Assembly (NCBI GenBank): GCA_017410745.1
Contig: JAFPPJ010000290.1
Coordinates: 1 to 32,370 of the forward strand
Origin: Oscillospiraceae bacterium
GTDB lineage: Bacteria > Bacillota > Clostridia > Oscillospirales > Ruminococcaceae
Reading direction: 5' to 3'
Length of the DNA stretch: 32,370 nucleotides
In this document: in pieces, positions 32,145-32,370 of the stretch
Numbering within the stretch: the stretch's first letter is position 1
Layout of the letters: each line of letters begins with the position of its first letter
Made by a program: the position numbers and the translations under genes
The notes under the pieces: generated by a model
What the model was told of the DNA's origin: nothing
The model's database searches: none
Seen by the model: only the letters and a program-made list of their open reading frames with translations

Positions 32145-32370
32145 ATGGCATATATCCCTGCTGACAGGAGACGCACTGCGAGTGAACGTATGACCGATAA
32201 GCTGTACTGGGTGCTCCGTATCGGCATCGTAGTGAATGTGATCCTGCTGTTCTTCCCCTCATTCAATCCCGCAAGGGTCTGCGGTATAATGAACAAAAAC
32301 CTCTCTCTCTTCTCCTGCGGCGTATCCTATGACACGATCGTGTCTGATTTCGGACGTGCATTCAGGCAGA
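32145..32370 (+). CDS. Membrane protein of unknown family, N-terminal part (runs off right edge)
   Basis: 75 complete codons from ATG 32145, which has AGGAGGT six bases upstream. It begins AYIPADRRRTASERMTDK, a basic cytoplasmic stretch, followed by a membrane span (~20-41, YWVLRIGIVVNVILLFF) and a short region NLSLFSCGVSYDTIVSDF. No stop before the edge. Family not recognised from this part. The cre-like palindrome upstream suggests carbon-source control. Confidence 0.75.
   Translation, partial: MAYIPADRRRTASERMTDKLYWVLRIGIVVNVILLFFPSFNPARVCGIMNKNLSLFSCGVSYDTIVSDFGRAFRQ

Overview
The window looks like chromosome from a gut or rumen cellulolytic Firmicute of the Ruminococcus type (Oscillospiraceae/Clostridia). 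The reasons are secreted cellulases (a GH44-like protein and a GH5 lipoprotein), a CotH-domain lipoprotein, a clostridial DUF6472-like small protein, heavy use of ATA codons, strong AGGAGG ribosome sites and perfect TTGACA-N17-TATAAT promoters. No rRNA, tRNA, IS element, phage gene or CRISPR array was seen. The genus is an inference from gene content.

Layout. (1) 1-1550, minus strand: an Mrp-type ATPase followed by the 5' part of a GH44-like secreted endoglucanase that runs off the left edge. A pair of hairpin-bearing direct repeats (1555-1703) separates this from the next block. (2) 1720-11437, minus strand: one apparent nine-gene operon. Its order is STAS protein, STAS protein, RsbW-like ATPase, membrane-anchored Cache-HAMP-SpoIIE/PP2C phosphatase, a second degenerate ATPase-like protein, a very short HlyD-like adaptor, an NHLM/PCAT-type ABC exporter with C39 peptidase, an NHLM second ABC exporter with TTG start, and a PAP2 phosphatase. 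Transcribed divergently from it is a 76-codon gene for a double-glycine-leader peptide (11675-11905) with its own consensus promoter and terminator. Together these look like a peptide-export system controlled by a sensor phosphatase and partner-switching module, with no modification enzyme and no sigma factor in view. This is the most novel item in the window. (3) 11996-13468, minus: polyphosphate:AMP phosphotransferase. (4) 13754-20889, minus: a compact eleven-gene operon, most genes overlapping by 1-11 nt: DUF6472-like protein, ksgA/rsmA, TIM-barrel isomerase, small acidic protein, ThuA-like protein, type II pantothenate kinase, ArsR/SmtB repressor with a zinc-type alpha5 site, small HD (alarmone-hydrolase-like) protein, alpha/beta hydrolase, GH5 cellulase lipoprotein, and a nuclease-fold-like unknown. 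(5) 21156-30991, plus: a nine-gene operon aroB-aroA-aroC homologue-DUF4364-like-galK-galE-CotH lipoprotein-rnhA-cysteine desulfurase. The aroC homologue lacks both invariant histidines of chorismate synthase. (6) 31188-31976, plus: a sortase-tail-like surface protein with promoter and terminator. (7) 32036-32370: a perfect cre/LacI-type palindrome, then the start of a membrane protein that runs off the right edge.

How the parts work together. Block 2 would sense an extracellular ligand (Cache domain), dephosphorylate STAS proteins and so set the state of an anti-sigma-like kinase, in the same transcript as the machinery that trims and exports a GG-leader peptide. Block 4 mixes housekeeping (rRNA methylation, CoA synthesis) with sugar and cellulose functions. 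Block 5 couples shikimate and galactose metabolism with a surface CotH protein. All assignments are from reading the sequence; no database search was run.
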